A program made the translations under genes and the position numbers. Below, one piece after another: positions 43,933 through 52,197 of a stretch of DNA of 64,000 nucleotides. The stretch is from contig JAIYAQ010000028.1 in the NCBI GenBank assembly GCA_027488975.1, positions 1 to 64,000 on the forward strand, in the 5' to 3' direction. Each line of letters starts with the position of its first letter. Within the stretch, counting starts at the first letter, position 1. This DNA comes from Cyanobium sp. E1_MAG_00006. GTDB lineage: Bacteria; Cyanobacteriota; Cyanobacteriia; PCC-6307; Cyanobiaceae. The notes under the pieces were generated by a model. That model saw only the letters and a list, made by a program, of their open reading frames with translations. It ran no database searches and had not been told where the DNA came from.

Positions 43933-43956
43933 GCAGTGATTACATGTCATCACTGC
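43933..43956. promoter_or_regulatory. 24-base near-perfect palindrome between divergent genes, candidate operator
   Basis: Arms GCAGTGAT and ATCACTGC pair perfectly, and the eight-base centre is itself palindromic in ACATGT, so only one base pair of the 24-base element is mismatched. It lies 35 bases upstream of the DUF1823 ATG and 137 bases from the opposite gene's start. No run of T follows, so a terminator is unlikely. It fits a dimeric regulator's site, but does not match the NtcA (GTA-N8-TAC) or CRP spacing. Confidence 0.45.
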
Positions 43957-43990
43957 CAAGGCATTGCAACAGCGAAGCCATCCCCCGCCC

Positions 43991-44470
43991 ATGCTTGCCG
44001 ATCAGGACGCCGCTGCCCCTGTTGCCCACCCCCTCAGCCGGGAGCTGCTGGAGGCGGTGTTGGCCGACCGCACGAGCGATCGCTTCGTGTGTGAGCTGAT
44101 CTGGCCGCGCCTGGGTTATGCCCCCGATGGCTCCGGCGCCTGGAGCGCGGGCCCGTCGGCGGGCGAGGTGTGGCGGGAGGCGTTTCCGATCGAACCGCAG
44201 TTCATCGCCGAGCGGCCCCCCGCGGTGGCCCTCACCCGCTCCATCCCCAAGCAGCACAAGCAACTGCTGAAGGATCAGCTGGGTTTCGCGGGCTACCGGA
44301 TCGGGGAGCTCTATCCCCGTCGTACCCGCCGCGCCACCGCCGTGAACTGGCTGCTGGCCCACCTGGCCGAGCGGGGTGAAGTGTTGCCCGAGAGCGGCCC
44401 GCTGCCGGAGCTGCTGCCGCCGCCGGCCGATCCGGTGGCGGGCCATCCGGGCGACCTGCCTGTCCGTTGA
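43991..44470 (+). CDS. DUF1823 family protein
   Basis: A 159-residue soluble protein with the DUF1823 signature of cyanobacteria and plastids: LEAVLADRTSDRFVCELIWPRLGY, FPIEPQFIAERPPAVALTRSIPK and the very conserved LLKDQLGFAGYRIGELYPRRTRRATAVNWLLA. Function unknown. The ATG at 43991 is chosen; a TTG or other start upstream would pass through the palindrome. der follows 50 bases downstream in the same direction. Confidence 0.9.
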   Translation: MLADQDAAAPVAHPLSRELLEAVLADRTSDRFVCELIWPRLGYAPDGSGAWSAGPSAGEVWREAFPIEPQFIAERPPAVALTRSIPKQHKQLLKDQLGFAGYRIGELYPRRTRRATAVNWLLAHLAERGEVLPESGPLPELLPPPADPVAGHPGDLPVR

Positions 44471-44485
44471 GCCCGGCCTGTAGGG

Positions 44486-44514
44486 TTGACAACAGGACAA
44501 GTTGTTGAGATAAG
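44486..44514 (+). promoter_or_regulatory. possible sigma-70-type promoter of der
   Basis: TTGACA at 44486-44491, a 17-base spacer and GATAAG at 44509-44514 (four of six matches to TATAAT). The predicted transcription start would be about 44521, at the annotated TTG start of der. Confidence 0.35.
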
Positions 44515-44519
44515 CCGTT

Positions 44520-45884
44520 TTGGCGCTTCCTGTCGTCGCCATCATTGGGCGTCCCAATGTGGGCAAATCCACCCTGGTGAACCGCCTGTGCAAGAGCCGT
44601 GAGGCCATCGTGCACGACGAGCCCGGTGTGACGCGTGATCGCACCTACCAGGAGGGCTACTGGGGGGATCGCACCTTCCGCGTGGTGGATACCGGCGGCT
44701 TGGTGTTCGACGACGACAGTGAATTCCTGCCGGAGATCCGCGACCAGGCCAACCTGGCCCTGGCGGAAGCCGCCGTGGCGGTGGTGATCGCCGACGGCCA
44801 GCAGGGCCTCACCGCGGCCGATGAATCCATCGCCGAATGGTTGCGGGGCCAGAAGGTGCCCGTGCTGCTGGCGGTGAACAAGTGCGAGTCGCCCGATGCC
44901 GGCCTGGCCATGGCCGCGGATTTCTGGAGCTTGGGCCTGGGTGAGCCCTATCCCGTGTCCGCGATCCATGGTGCCGGCACCGGTGATCTGCTCGACAAGG
45001 TGGTGGGTTACTTGCCGCCCGTGGAGGAGCAGGAGGCTGAGGAGCCGATTCAGATGGCGATCATCGGCCGGCCCAACGTGGGCAAATCCAGCCTGCTCAA
45101 TGCCGTGTGCGGCGAGAAGCGGGCGATCGTGAGCCCGATCCGCGGCACCACCCGCGACACGATCGACACCACGATCGAACGCGAGGGCCAGACCTGGAAA
45201 CTGCTCGACACCGCCGGCATCCGCCGCCGCCGCTCCGTGAGCTACGGCCCGGAGTATTTCGGCATCAACCGCAGCTTCAAGGCGATCGAGCGCTCCGATG
45301 TATGCGTGCTGGTGATCGATGCCCTCGATGGCGTCACCGAACAGGATCAGCGCCTGGCGGGTCGCATTGAAGAAGACGGCCGCGCCTGCGTGATCGTGGT
45401 GAACAAATGGGATGCGATCGAGAAGGATTCGCACACAATGCCGGCGATGGAGAAGGAGCTGCGCGCCAAGCTCTACTTCCTCGACTGGGCACCGATGCTG
45501 TTCACCTCCGCCCTCACCGGCCAGCGGGTGGAGAGCATCTTCGCCATCGCCGCCGTGGCCGTGGAGCAGCACCGCCGCCGGGTGAGCACCTCGGTGGTGA
45601 ACGAGGTGCTGCAGGAGGCCGTGAGCTGGCGCTCGCCGCCCACCAGCCGCGGCGGCCGCCAGGGCCGCATCTATTACGGCACCCAGGTCGCAACCCGGCC
45701 GCCCAGCTTCACGCTGTTCGTGAATGATCCCAAGCTGTTCGGCGACACCTACCGCCGCTATGTGGAGCGCCAGATCCGCGAGGGCCTCGGCTTCGAGGGT
45801 TCGCCGCTCAAGCTGTTCTGGCGCGGCAAGCAGCAGCGCGATGCTGAGAAGGATCTGGCCCGCCAGCAGGCCCGCGGCCGCTGA
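44520..45884 (+). CDS. der: ribosome-assembly GTPase Der (EngA), double Era-like
   Basis: A 454-residue GTPase with two tandem G domains and a C-terminal KH-like domain, needed for 50S subunit assembly. First G domain: GRPNVGKST (residues about 10-18), DTGG, NKCE. Second: GRPNVGKSS near residue 184, [12 protein letters not shown]. The tail has [10 protein letters not shown] and [14 protein letters not shown], typical of the KH-like domain. Start is TTG at 44520, giving [16 protein letters not shown]; no other start near this point preserves the P-loop. It leads a plus-strand gene group with an EcfT-like gene, pipX, pipY, sepF and proC. Confidence 0.96.
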   Translation: MALPVVAIIGRPNVGKSTLVNRLCKSREAIVHDEPGVTRDRTYQEGYWGDRTFRVVDTGGLVFDDDSEFLPEIRDQANLALAEAAVAVVIADGQQGLTAADESIAEWLRGQKVPVLLAVNKCESPDAGLAMAADFWSLGLGEPYPVSAIHGAGTGDLLDKVVGYLPPVEEQEAEEPIQMAIIGRPNVGKSSLLNAVCGEKRAIVSPIRGTTRDTIDTTIEREGQTWKLLDTAGIRRRRSVSYGPEYFGINRSFKAIERSDVCVLVIDALDGVTEQDQRLAGRIEEDGRACVIVVNKWDAIEKDSHTMPAMEKELRAKLYFLDWAPMLFTSALTGQRVESIFAIAAVAVEQHRRRVSTSVVNEVLQEAVSWRSPPTSRGGRQGRIYYGTQVATRPPSFTLFVNDPKLFGDTYRRYVERQIREGLGFEGSPLKLFWRGKQQRDAEKDLARQQARGR

Positions 45885-45893
45885 ACAGGCCTG

Positions 45894-46802
45894 ATGGACT
45901 GGTTGCGGCAGATCCCCATCGGCCAGTACGTCGATGGCACAGACAGCTGGCTGCGGAGCATTGATCCGCGCCTGAAGCTGGCCTGGACCCTGGCCTTCCT
46001 GCTGACCCCGATCCTGGCTGGCCCCGCCTGGCGCCTGGCCCTTGTGGGCCTGCTGTTGCTGGTCACCGCCGCCAGCGGCCTGCCCTGGCGCATCTGGCGC
46101 CGCACCCTGCCGCTGCTGATCCTGCTGGCGCTGCTGGTGGGGTTGTTGGCCACCCTGCTACCGGCAGGGTCGGTGGCGTCCGGGCAGCTCAACCGCCCGC
46201 CTCAGGAGCTTCGCCTGGCTCCCCAGCAGCGTGGCCTGCGCTGGGAGCTGCTGCGCTGGGGCCCCGTGCAGCTGGGGCCCGTGCCGCTCGGGCCGCTGGT
46301 GGTGACCCGCCGCTCCGCTGAGCTGGGCCTCAACAGCGCCACCCTGTTGTTCACCGTGATTCAAAGCGCCAACCTGCTGCTGCTCACCACGCCGCCCGAG
46401 GAGCTGGTGTGGGGGCTGAGCTGGTGCCTGGCGCCGCTGGCGCCGCTGGGGGTGCCGGTGGACCGTCTCGGCTTCACCCTGCTGCTGGCCCTGCGCTTTC
46501 TGCCGCTGGTGCAGGAGGAGTTCCAGAACCTGCTGCGCTCGCTGGCCACCCGGTCGGTGAACCTGCGGCGGCTGGGTCTGAATGCGTCCCTGGGCCTGGT
46601 GCTCGGCCTCGGTGAGCGGCTCCTGGCCAACGTGCTGCTGCGGTCCGAGCAGGGAGCTGAAGCCCTTCTGGCGCGTGGTGGCCGCTGGATTGCGCCACAT
46701 CTGCTGCTGCGGACCGGAGTGTTGCAACGGCGACTGCAGTGGGTCTCCGGATTGGCGCTGGTGGTGTTGCTTGGACTGCGCTGGAGGTACGGTGCGTTGT
46801 GA
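45894..46802 (+). CDS. ecfT: EcfT/CbiQ-like transmembrane component of an energy-coupling-factor transporter
   Basis: A 302-residue membrane protein of the CbiQ/EcfT family, which links substrate-binding S proteins to the ATPases of ECF vitamin/metal transporters. N-terminal RIPIGQYVDGTDSWLRSIDPRLKLAWTL is a family hallmark; several membrane helices follow, and the coupling region LLRSLATRSVNLRRLG resembles the ATPase-interaction motif. No A or S components are in the window, so they are encoded elsewhere. ATG at 45894, nine bases after the der stop. Co-transcription with pipX is a recurrent picocyanobacterial layout as far as I recall. Confidence 0.85.
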   Translation: MDWLRQIPIGQYVDGTDSWLRSIDPRLKLAWTLAFLLTPILAGPAWRLALVGLLLLVTAASGLPWRIWRRTLPLLILLALLVGLLATLLPAGSVASGQLNRPPQELRLAPQQRGLRWELLRWGPVQLGPVPLGPLVVTRRSAELGLNSATLLFTVIQSANLLLLTTPPEELVWGLSWCLAPLAPLGVPVDRLGFTLLLALRFLPLVQEEFQNLLRSLATRSVNLRRLGLNASLGLVLGLGERLLANVLLRSEQGAEALLARGGRWIAPHLLLRTGVLQRRLQWVSGLALVVLLGLRWRYGAL

Positions 46803-46826
46803 TCGGTTGCCACAACACCTGAGCGC

Positions 46827-47093
46827 GTGAGCACAGAGCGTTATCTCAACCACCCCACGTTTGGTCTGCTCTATTGCGTGGCTGAGGCCAGTGAGGGTCG
46901 TGATCTCTACGCCACGCTCTATGCCCAGCGCATGTTCTTTCTGGTGACCGTCCAGGAGCGAGGTGCCCAGTTTGAGGTGCTTCCGCTGATGGATGCTCGC
47001 CACATCGCCGAGCAGAACCTGGCCCGGGCGCGGCGGGAGGGGCCGGAGGTTCATGGCCGCTGGCGTCAGCTGTTCGACAAAACTTTCATCTAG
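46827..47093 (+). CDS. pipX: PipX, PII/NtcA-interacting regulatory protein
   Basis: An 88-residue small protein with a Tudor-like N-terminal domain and C-terminal helices. It coactivates the nitrogen regulator NtcA and is sequestered by PII. The start YLNHPTFGLLYCV, then LYATLYAQRMFFLVTV and the helical LxxxRRExxE stretch match PipX closely, and length is typical (about 89). GTG start at 46827. It is followed by the YggS-type gene pipY, 21 bases downstream, the standard cyanobacterial operon. Cytoplasmic. Confidence 0.95.
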   Translation: MSTERYLNHPTFGLLYCVAEASEGRDLYATLYAQRMFFLVTVQERGAQFEVLPLMDARHIAEQNLARARREGPEVHGRWRQLFDKTFI

Positions 47094-47113
47094 GCGGCGC
47101 TGCGCCCCGAACC

Positions 47114-47791
47114 GTGAGCCCTGATCCGCTCCACCCTCAATCTGCGGAGGCTCGCCTGGCGGCGATTCAGGCCGAGCTCCCTCCGGGCTGCCGGCTTCTG
47201 GCGGTGAGCAAGGGCCAGCCCGCCACTGCCATCCGTGCCCTGGCGGCCGCCGGCCAGCGCAGCTTCGCCGAGAGCCGCCTGCAGGAGGCCGCAGCCAAGC
47301 AGCAGGAGCTGGCGGATCTGCCCGATCTCGACTGGCATTTCATTGGCCGGTTGCAGGCCAACAAGGTGCGGCCCGTGCTGCGCACCTTCGCCACGATTCA
47401 CTCCGTCGATTCGCTCGCGTTGGCGGAACGGCTGGCGCGCATCGCCGCCGAGGAGCAGTGCGCGCCGCAGGGTTTGCTGCAGGTGAAGCTGCGGCCGGAT
47501 CCCAGCAAGGGGGGCTTCGAGCCGCAGGAGCTTCTCCGGGACTGGCCTCAGCTGCAGCAGCTGGCGCCGCTGCGGATCAGCGGGCTGATGACCATCGCCC
47601 CGCTGGCGCTGGACCTCCAGGAGCGCCGGAGCCTGTTCCAGGACTGTGCCGCCCTGGCCGGGAAGCTGGGCCTGGGAGAGCTTTCGATGGGCATGAGCGG
47701 CGACTGGCGCGAGGCCGCGGCCTCGGGAAGCACCTGGGTGCGCATCGGATCGGCCCTGTTCGGCGAGCGTCAGCAGCCGGCACAGTTGTGA
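47114..47791 (+). CDS. pipY: pyridoxal-phosphate homeostasis protein (YggS/PROSC family)
   Basis: A 225-residue PLP-binding protein of the YggS family, encoded next to pipX in cyanobacteria (PipY). The PLP lysine is in RLLAVSKGQPA; other signatures are FAESRLQEAAAKQ, LDWHFIGRLQANKV, HSVDSLALAERL and LSMGMSGDWREAAASGSTWVRIGSALFG. It buffers pyridoxal phosphate and is not a racemase. GTG start. sepF and proC follow in the same direction. Confidence 0.95.
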   Translation: MSPDPLHPQSAEARLAAIQAELPPGCRLLAVSKGQPATAIRALAAAGQRSFAESRLQEAAAKQQELADLPDLDWHFIGRLQANKVRPVLRTFATIHSVDSLALAERLARIAAEEQCAPQGLLQVKLRPDPSKGGFEPQELLRDWPQLQQLAPLRISGLMTIAPLALDLQERRSLFQDCAALAGKLGLGELSMGMSGDWREAAASGSTWVRIGSALFGERQQPAQL

Positions 47792-47857
47792 ACGGCAGCC
47801 TTGCCACCGCTGACGTGGGACGCTATCTAGGACCAGTGCCGAGTCCGAGGTTTTCAG

Positions 47858-48415
47858 GTGTCGCTGCTCTCCCGTCTTCGTGCTGTCGTGTCCGGCGATG
47901 ACTATCTCGACGGTTACGACGATGACGACCTGGAGTACGACCAGGGTGAAGTGCCCGAAACCAACGGCAGCACCCGCCCCGGCGCCCTGGCGGTGAGCAG
48001 CGACTTTTCGGTTGGTGATCCATTCACCGGCAGCAATGTGATCGGCATGCCGGGCATCTCCTCCGCCGCGGCGGAGGTCACCCTGATGGAACCCCGCAGC
48101 TTCGATGAGATGCCCCGGGCGATCCAGGCGCTGCGCGAGCGCAAGACCGTGATCCTGAATCTCACGATGATGGAGCCGGATCAGGCGCAACGCGCCGTTG
48201 ATTTCGTGGCCGGTGGCACCTTTGCCATTGATGGCCACCAGGAGCGGGTCGGCGAGAGCATCTTCCTGTTCGCCCCCAGCTGTGTGACGGTGACCACCGC
48301 CAGCAGCGACGAGGCCTCCTCCCCCACGATCGTCTCGCGCGAGACCTCCCAGGAGCAGGACGCAGCCCCCAGCCCCGCCTGGGGCCGGCCGGACTTCGGC
48401 GCCAGCCTCGGCTGA
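47858..48415 (+). CDS. sepF: cell division protein SepF
   Basis: A 185-residue SepF (YlmF/Cdv2) protein that bundles and anchors FtsZ at the division site. An N-terminal amphipathic helix ([12 protein letters not shown]) is followed by an acidic linker, then the core domain with [67 protein letters not shown], closely matching the family. GTG start at 47858. Between pipY and proC, as in other cyanobacteria. Confidence 0.94.
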   Translation: MSLLSRLRAVVSGDDYLDGYDDDDLEYDQGEVPETNGSTRPGALAVSSDFSVGDPFTGSNVIGMPGISSAAAEVTLMEPRSFDEMPRAIQALRERKTVILNLTMMEPDQAQRAVDFVAGGTFAIDGHQERVGESIFLFAPSCVTVTTASSDEASSPTIVSRETSQEQDAAPSPAWGRPDFGASLG

Positions 48416-48436
48416 GCCAGCGGTGGCCCTCCCCTC

Positions 48437-49279
48437 TTGAGCAGCTTCTCCCCTGGCACCTTCGGGGTGATCGGCCTGGGTCGCATGGCCCAGGCCTTGC
48501 TGTTTCCACTGATGGCCAGCGGTCTGCTGCCGCGCGAACGGGTCCAAGCGGTTGTGGCCAGCGATGCCTCTGCCCAGCGGCTGGCGGCCGCCCATCCCGG
48601 CCTGGCCGTGGGCACCGATGCCGCAGCTGCCTGGCGCGCCGACGCGCTGCTGCTGGCCGTGAAGCCCCAGCAGCTGGCCGCACTGGCGGCAACGGCGCCG
48701 GCTCCGCCTTCGGCAACGGAGGGCGCGGCTGAGGGCTCCACTCAGCCACCGCTGCTGATCTCGGTGCTGGCGGGGGTCACCCTGGGGCGGCTGCAGGCGC
48801 TCTTCCCTGGCCGTCGCATCGTGCGGGCGGTGCCGAACACCCCCTGCCTGGTGGGAGCGGGCCTGTGCGGCCTGGCCTGGGGTGAGGGCGTCAGCGAAGC
48901 CCAGCGGCGATGGGTGCAACAGCTGTTCGCCCAGGTGGCTGAGGTGGTGGAGCTCCCGGAGCCGCAGCTCGATGCCTTTCTGGCGCTCACCTCCTCCGGG
49001 CCGGCGTTCGTGGCGCTGGTGTCCGAGGCGATGGCCGATGGTGCCGTGGCGGCCGGCCTGCCGCGGGCCCTGGCCCAGCACCTGGCCCACCGCACCCTGG
49101 CGGGCACCGCCGCTCTGCTGCACGAGCAGGATCTGCATCCCGGCCAGCTCAAGGACATGGTGAGCAGTCCCGGCGGAACCACCATCGCGGGCCTGCGGCG
49201 CCTTGAGGCGGGTGGTGTGCGCTCGGCTCTGCTGGAGGGGGTGCTGGCGGCCGCGGAGCGCAGTCGCGAGCTGGGATGA
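48437..49279 (+). CDS. proC: pyrroline-5-carboxylate reductase
   Basis: A 280-residue NAD(P)H-dependent enzyme that makes proline from 1-pyrroline-5-carboxylate. Rossmann glycine loop FGVIGLGRMAQAL at the N terminus, then VKPQQL, RAVPNTPCLVGAGLCG, LTSSGPAFVALVSEAMADGAVAAG and the tail LKDMVSSPGGTTIAGLRRLE, all typical. TTG start at 48437. Its stop abuts the stop of plsY on the other strand with no bases between them. Confidence 0.95.
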   Translation: MSSFSPGTFGVIGLGRMAQALLFPLMASGLLPRERVQAVVASDASAQRLAAAHPGLAVGTDAAAAWRADALLLAVKPQQLAALAATAPAPPSATEGAAEGSTQPPLLISVLAGVTLGRLQALFPGRRIVRAVPNTPCLVGAGLCGLAWGEGVSEAQRRWVQQLFAQVAEVVELPEPQLDAFLALTSSGPAFVALVSEAMADGAVAAGLPRALAQHLAHRTLAGTAALLHEQDLHPGQLKDMVSSPGGTTIAGLRRLEAGGVRSALLEGVLAAAERSRELG

Positions 49280-49960
49280 TCAGGTCTGTGGGGGGTCGGC
49301 CTGCGGTTTCCTCTGCCCAAGCCGTGGTTCGGTGCCTGCCAGCAACCGCTGCAGATTGCTGCGGTGGCGCCAGATCACCAGGCCGCTGGTGAGCAGCGCC
49401 AGGGCGAGATAGGGCCAGCGCAGGCCCATGGCCTGATCCTGGAACCAGCCGAGCATCAGCAGCGGCAGGGCCAGAGCGGCCATCACGCTGGACAGCGAAA
49501 CGATGCGGCTGATGCTCAGCACGGCGAGGAACACACCGAAGCAGGCCAGGCCCACCGGCCAGGTGAGCCCCAGCAGCATCCCCAGCGCCGTGGCCACCGC
49601 CTTGCCGCCGCGCCAGCCCAGCCACACCGGCCAGATGTGGCCGGCCAGGGCGGCCAGGCCGGCGGCTACCACCCAGCTGTCGCTGAGCCAGTCGGCCTCG
49701 GATCCCTGCAGCGGCACGCCCAGCGGTTGGAGCAGCGCCTTGGCCAACAGCACCGCCAGGGTGCCCTTGAGGACATCCACCAGGAACACCGCCAGAGCCG
49801 GCCCCTTGCCGAACTGCCGCAGCACGTTGGTGGCACCGGTGGAGCCGGAGCCGAGGCTGCGGATGTCGACACCACGCAGCCAGCGGCCTGCCAGGTAGCC
49901 GGCGGGAATCGAGCCGAGCAGGTAACCAGCCAGCAGGGTCAACGGGATGGTGAGGGTCAA
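49280..49960 (-). CDS. plsY: glycerol-3-phosphate acyltransferase PlsY
   Basis: A 226-residue membrane enzyme that transfers acyl from acyl-phosphate to glycerol-3-phosphate, starting phospholipid synthesis. Signature GYLLGSIPAGYLAGRWLRGVDIRSLGSGSTGATN near the N terminus and W-LGWRGGKAVAT, plus about six membrane helices. The TTG at 49960 overlaps the stop of the DUF3086 gene (TTGA). Length is near the family norm with an added hydrophilic tail. Confidence 0.95.
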   Translation of the reverse strand: MTLTIPLTLLAGYLLGSIPAGYLAGRWLRGVDIRSLGSGSTGATNVLRQFGKGPALAVFLVDVLKGTLAVLLAKALLQPLGVPLQGSEADWLSDSWVVAAGLAALAGHIWPVWLGWRGGKAVATALGMLLGLTWPVGLACFGVFLAVLSISRIVSLSSVMAALALPLLMLGWFQDQAMGLRWPYLALALLTSGLVIWRHRSNLQRLLAGTEPRLGQRKPQADPPQT

Positions 49961-50922
49961 AGCAGGTCGTCCTCCTGATTGAGTTCAGCGGGGCTGCCAG
50001 CGAAGGCCAGCCAGAGCGGGAACTGCAGGATCGGAATGTCCACCACCACCTCAGCGGCATCGACCACGATGAAGGGCAGCTCGCCGCGCTCCTCGAGCCG
50101 GTCGGCCCGTTCGATCAGTGCATCGGGTCGCTCGAAGAGCACGATGCCGCTGCTGGGGCCGAAGTCCTCGCGGGCCAGGCCCAGGCAGTCCTGAAGGCCG
50201 CGGCGCCATTCCCCCAGCCGTTCCGGTTGGCCGGCCAGCACCAGGGCCTGGAAGCGCTCGCCGTAGAGATCCCCGAGGATGGCAATCGCGGCGGCGGCGA
50301 TCAGGGCATTGCGGTTGCGGGAACCGCTGCTGGGCTGGGCCCCGCGGCCTCCCTGGTTGAGGAACCAGTCGTCGAGGAGGGCTGCGCCGCCGGGTTCAAG
50401 CGTGCGGCGCAGTTTCCAGGGGTCTGCGTAGAAATCCGGCTGGCCCTGGAAGCTGGCCAGACGATCGCGGATCAGCTCGGCATCGCCGCTGAACTGGCCG
50501 GCGGCGGCCGGGGCTGGGGTCAGGTTGCCGGCCGCGGCGCTCGCTGCCGCTGCGGCCTGATCCAGTGCGGAGGGTTGCACCACCAGGGGCTGGGCCACGA
50601 GCTCCATCTGCTCGGCACTGATCGCCAGCTCCTGCAGGGCGCCCACGAGGTAGTCCTGGAAGCCCTTCAGCCGTCGGGCCATCGCATCCGACTGGCCCGC
50701 GAAGCTGCTGCCGATCTCCTGCTGCAGCTGGGTCTGGCGTGCTTCAAGCTCGCGGATCTCCGCCTCCAGGGCATCCCGGCGTGCCTTCAGCTCGCGCAGG
50801 GCCAGATCGGTCCAGGCGGCGGGTGCTGTCCCGGAGTTGTCGGGCTGGGTGGGCAGCCCGGAATCGCCGGAGTCCTGGGGCGGCTGGGCTGGGTCGCTGG
50901 CTGGAATCGCGTCGTCGCTCAT
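49957..50922 (-). CDS. DUF3086 family protein
   Basis: A 321-residue soluble protein. An N-terminal coiled-coil-like stretch (LALRELKARRDALEAEIRELEARQTQLQQEIG, about residues 41-71) is followed by an Ala-rich linker and a C-terminal domain with DFYADPWKLRRTLEPGGAALLDDWFLNQGGRG and GIVLFERPDALIERADRLEERGELPFIVVD, recognised from the cyanobacterial DUF3086 family. Function unknown. ATG at 50922 overlaps the upstream stop (ATGA). Sits in a chain with plsY and DUF3119. Confidence 0.85.
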   Translation of the reverse strand: MSDDAIPASDPAQPPQDSGDSGLPTQPDNSGTAPAAWTDLALRELKARRDALEAEIRELEARQTQLQQEIGSSFAGQSDAMARRLKGFQDYLVGALQELAISAEQMELVAQPLVVQPSALDQAAAAASAAAGNLTPAPAAAGQFSGDAELIRDRLASFQGQPDFYADPWKLRRTLEPGGAALLDDWFLNQGGRGAQPSSGSRNRNALIAAAAIAILGDLYGERFQALVLAGQPERLGEWRRGLQDCLGLAREDFGPSSGIVLFERPDALIERADRLEERGELPFIVVDAAEVVVDIPILQFPLWLAFAGSPAELNQEDDLL

Positions 50923-51359
50923 GGCTGGGCGCTCACGTGAAGATTGAGCTGCTCGCGCAAGGTGGTGGCATCAAACAGCACGGGCAGCAGGTGAATGCTG
51001 CGCTGTTCACGGAAATAGAACAGCACCGGCAGGGGGTGCCAGAACAGTTTCCAGCCCAGCCAATCGCTGTAGGGGAAGTTGCGCAGCAGGCTGGCGCCCC
51101 GCCAGACCAGCAGCGCCTCGGCGGAGAACTGCAGGCGCAGCAGCTGGCTCTGCAGCAGCAGGAACAGGCCGAACAGGCCCACCACCAGGGCGGCCCAGGG
51201 GTTCAGCGCCAGGCTGGCCACACCCAGCAGCACCACGCCAAGAGGAACCCAGGGTCTGGGGGCCAGGATCACGCCCAGGGCCGGGTCCGGCAGCGGTGAG
51301 CCGGCGGTGCCTGCGCTGGTGGCAGGGCTGCTGGGAGGGTTGGCGAGAGGATCGGTCAT
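50919..51359 (-). CDS. DUF3119 family membrane protein
   Basis: A 146-residue protein with two adjacent hydrophobic helices (WVPLGVVLLGVASLALN, WAALVVGLFGLFLLLQ) followed by LLRLQFSAEALLVWRGASLLRNFPYSDWLGWKLFWHPLPVLFYFREQRSIHLLPVLFD, the cyanobacterial DUF3119 signature. It resembles a PH-like domain behind two helices. Function unknown. Start ATG at 51359; stop overlaps the DUF3086 start (ATGA). Confidence 0.88.
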   Translation of the reverse strand: MTDPLANPPSSPATSAGTAGSPLPDPALGVILAPRPWVPLGVVLLGVASLALNPWAALVVGLFGLFLLLQSQLLRLQFSAEALLVWRGASLLRNFPYSDWLGWKLFWHPLPVLFYFREQRSIHLLPVLFDATTLREQLNLHVSAQP

Positions 51360-51369
51360 GGCAGGGCGG

Positions 51370-52173
51370 TCAGTCGCCGAAGAGCAGCTGGGTGAGCACC
51401 ACGTCCATCAACGACACGGTGACCAGAATCATCACCACGGCACCGGTGGTGCTGGTGCCCACCTCCTTGGGGCCGCCGCGGGTGGTGAGTCCCCAGCCGC
51501 AGGCGATCACGGCGATCTGCAGACCGAACACAACCGCCTTGAGCAGCATCGAGGGCAGATCGCTCGGTTCCATCCAGGTGCGCACGGAATTCCAGAACAC
51601 CGCTGGCGGGATGCTGTAGAGCGCCGTGCTGCTCAGCTGGCCTGACCAGACCGCCACAGCAAAGAACAGCAGGCACTGCACCGGCGTCATGATCACCATC
51701 GCCACCAGCCGTGGCACCACCAGGTATTGCACCGGGTCGGTGCGCAGCATGGTGATCGCATCGATCTGTTCGGTCACCTTCATCGTGCCGAGCTGGGCTG
51801 CGTAGGCGGTTGCCACCTTGCCTGTCATCAGCGTGGCGGTGAGGATCGGCGCAATCTCACGGGCCAGACCCAGCGCCAGGATGCCGCCCACGGTGGCACC
51901 GGCCCCCTGTTTGGTGAGTTCCGCTGCTACCTGGATGTTGAACACCGTGCCAGCGGCCAGGCCGGTGATCAGCACGATCAGAAAGCTGCCGGGGCCGGCC
52001 TCCATCAGTTCGGCCATCAGGTCGTTCACGCCGATGCGGCCGCGGGCGATGGCCGCCACCGCCTGACCGCCGATCAGGGCGCTATGGCCCAGGCGGCGCA
52101 GCCAGCGGGGCTTCAGCCAGGACGGCAGCTGGCGCTGCTGCCTGGGGGTCGGGGCGGAACGGGACGCAGACAT
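51370..52173 (-). CDS. MlaE-like ABC transporter permease (Ycf63-type)
   Basis: A 267-residue permease of the MlaE/TrnB1/Ycf63 family, which moves phospholipids or related lipids between membranes. Visible features are an amphipathic N-terminal helix, FLIVLITGLAAGTVFNIQVAAEL, LAREIAPILTATLMTGKVATAYAAQLGTMKVTEQIDAI and several membrane helices, followed by CGWGLTTRGGPKEVGTSTTGAVV, all typical. The ATPase and substrate-binding partners are not in the window. ATG at 52173; ten bases before the DUF3119 gene. Confidence 0.9.
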   Translation of the reverse strand: MSASRSAPTPRQQRQLPSWLKPRWLRRLGHSALIGGQAVAAIARGRIGVNDLMAELMEAGPGSFLIVLITGLAAGTVFNIQVAAELTKQGAGATVGGILALGLAREIAPILTATLMTGKVATAYAAQLGTMKVTEQIDAITMLRTDPVQYLVVPRLVAMVIMTPVQCLLFFAVAVWSGQLSSTALYSIPPAVFWNSVRTWMEPSDLPSMLLKAVVFGLQIAVIACGWGLTTRGGPKEVGTSTTGAVVMILVTVSLMDVVLTQLLFGD

Positions 52174-52197
52174 GGTGTGTGGGGCTGCGAGGGGCGT

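Noticed and set aside
43933-43956. CRP or NtcA binding site
   Set aside because: The half-site spacing (GTGA-N10-TCAC) and the absence of GTA-N8-TAC do not fit either consensus.
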